The notes beneath the pieces were generated by a model. It was not told the DNA's origin, ran no database searches, and was given only the letters and a program-made list of their open reading frames with translations. Shown here one piece after another: positions 6,353 to 6,597 of a stretch of DNA of 6,597 bases. The DNA comes from Chitinophagaceae bacterium (GTDB lineage: Bacteria; Bacteroidota; Bacteroidia; Chitinophagales; Chitinophagaceae), in NCBI GenBank assembly GCA_947447815.1, contig CANFLJ010000112.1, positions 1 to 6,597 of the forward strand. The letters run 5' to 3'. Both the position numbers and the translations under genes were made by a program. The number at the start of each line of letters is the position of its first letter. Position 1 is the first letter of the stretch.

Positions 6353-6597
6353 ATGAACAACATTGAAACTCCAGTAGAAATATTATTTCAAAAAGCAGAA
6401 GCTTATAGCCAAACAACTTTAGAATTGCTTAAATTAAAAGCAATTGATAAAAGTGCAGAAGTAGTTTCTTCATTAGCTTCTAAATTGATTATTTCTATTG
6501 TAGTTTCCATGTTTGTTTTATGTATAAATATTGCTATTGCATTATGGTTAGGAGAAGTGATAGGTAAGACTTATTTTGGATTTCTGGTTGTAGCTGG
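6353..6597 (+). CDS. holin-X/DUF1469-like membrane protein (partial, 3' end missing)
   Basis: Eighty-one codons are visible before the window ends. An amphipathic helix (residues 6-40, with FQKAEAYSQTTLELLKLKAID) leads into a first membrane segment (about 43-65), then a short GEVIGKTYFG turn and the start of a second membrane segment. This order (charged helix, then a two-helix hairpin) is that of the putative actinobacterial holin-X / DUF1469 'phage holin family' proteins that commonly follow YtxH genes in Bacteroidota. Despite the family name, nothing else here is phage-like, so a cellular membrane role is more likely than lysis. The family call is moderate because the second half is unseen. 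Confidence 0.68.
   Translation, partial: MNNIETPVEILFQKAEAYSQTTLELLKLKAIDKSAEVVSSLASKLIISIVVSMFVLCINIAIALWLGEVIGKTYFGFLVVA

Noticed and set aside
6353..6597. Holin-like gene as a sign of a prophage
   Set aside because: Neighbours are YtxH and lmo0937 types with no lysin, structural or integrase genes; the holin name comes from the family label only.

Overview
The window looks like AT-rich chromosomal DNA from a member of the Bacteroidota, most likely the Chitinophagaceae or a close relative. Support comes from lipoprotein signals ending in S-C, an outer-membrane beta-barrel protein of the Bacteroidota porin type, start codons preceded by A/T-rich sequence with no clear Shine-Dalgarno, and promoter elements resembling the Bacteroidota -7 box (TAnnTTTG). 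All recognisable genes lie on the + strand. No RNA gene, insertion sequence, CRISPR array or prophage was seen.

Layout. Positions 1-121 may hold the tail of an upstream gene. It is followed by a hypothetical lipoprotein (118-726). A noncoding stretch (727-921) holds four imperfect 23-24 bp tandem repeats and a promoter. Next comes an outer-membrane beta-barrel protein (922-1602) closed by a clear intrinsic terminator (1639-1666). A second promoter with a leader of roughly 90 nt precedes a two-gene carbohydrate operon: a GH130 phosphorylase-like protein (1853-2896) overlapping by 8 nt a 789-residue fusion of a GT4-type glycosyltransferase and a helical C-terminal domain (2889-5258). A third promoter drives a probable envelope or stress operon: a small lipoprotein (5370-5813), a 51-residue lmo0937-type membrane protein (5845-6000), a YtxH-domain protein (6032-6310) and the start of a holin-X/DUF1469-like membrane protein that runs off the window (6353 onward).

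The most interesting signal is regulatory. The three promoters share one architecture at identical spacing: TGTAA, exactly 21 bp, TGTAA, then 22 bp, then a CAnnTTTG -7-like box. Two of them are near-identical over 42 bp (40/42). This suggests that one unidentified activator coordinates the porin-like protein, the GH130/GT pair and the small envelope-protein operon. The 21-bp direct-repeat geometry resembles LytTR-type response-regulator sites, but that assignment is inference.
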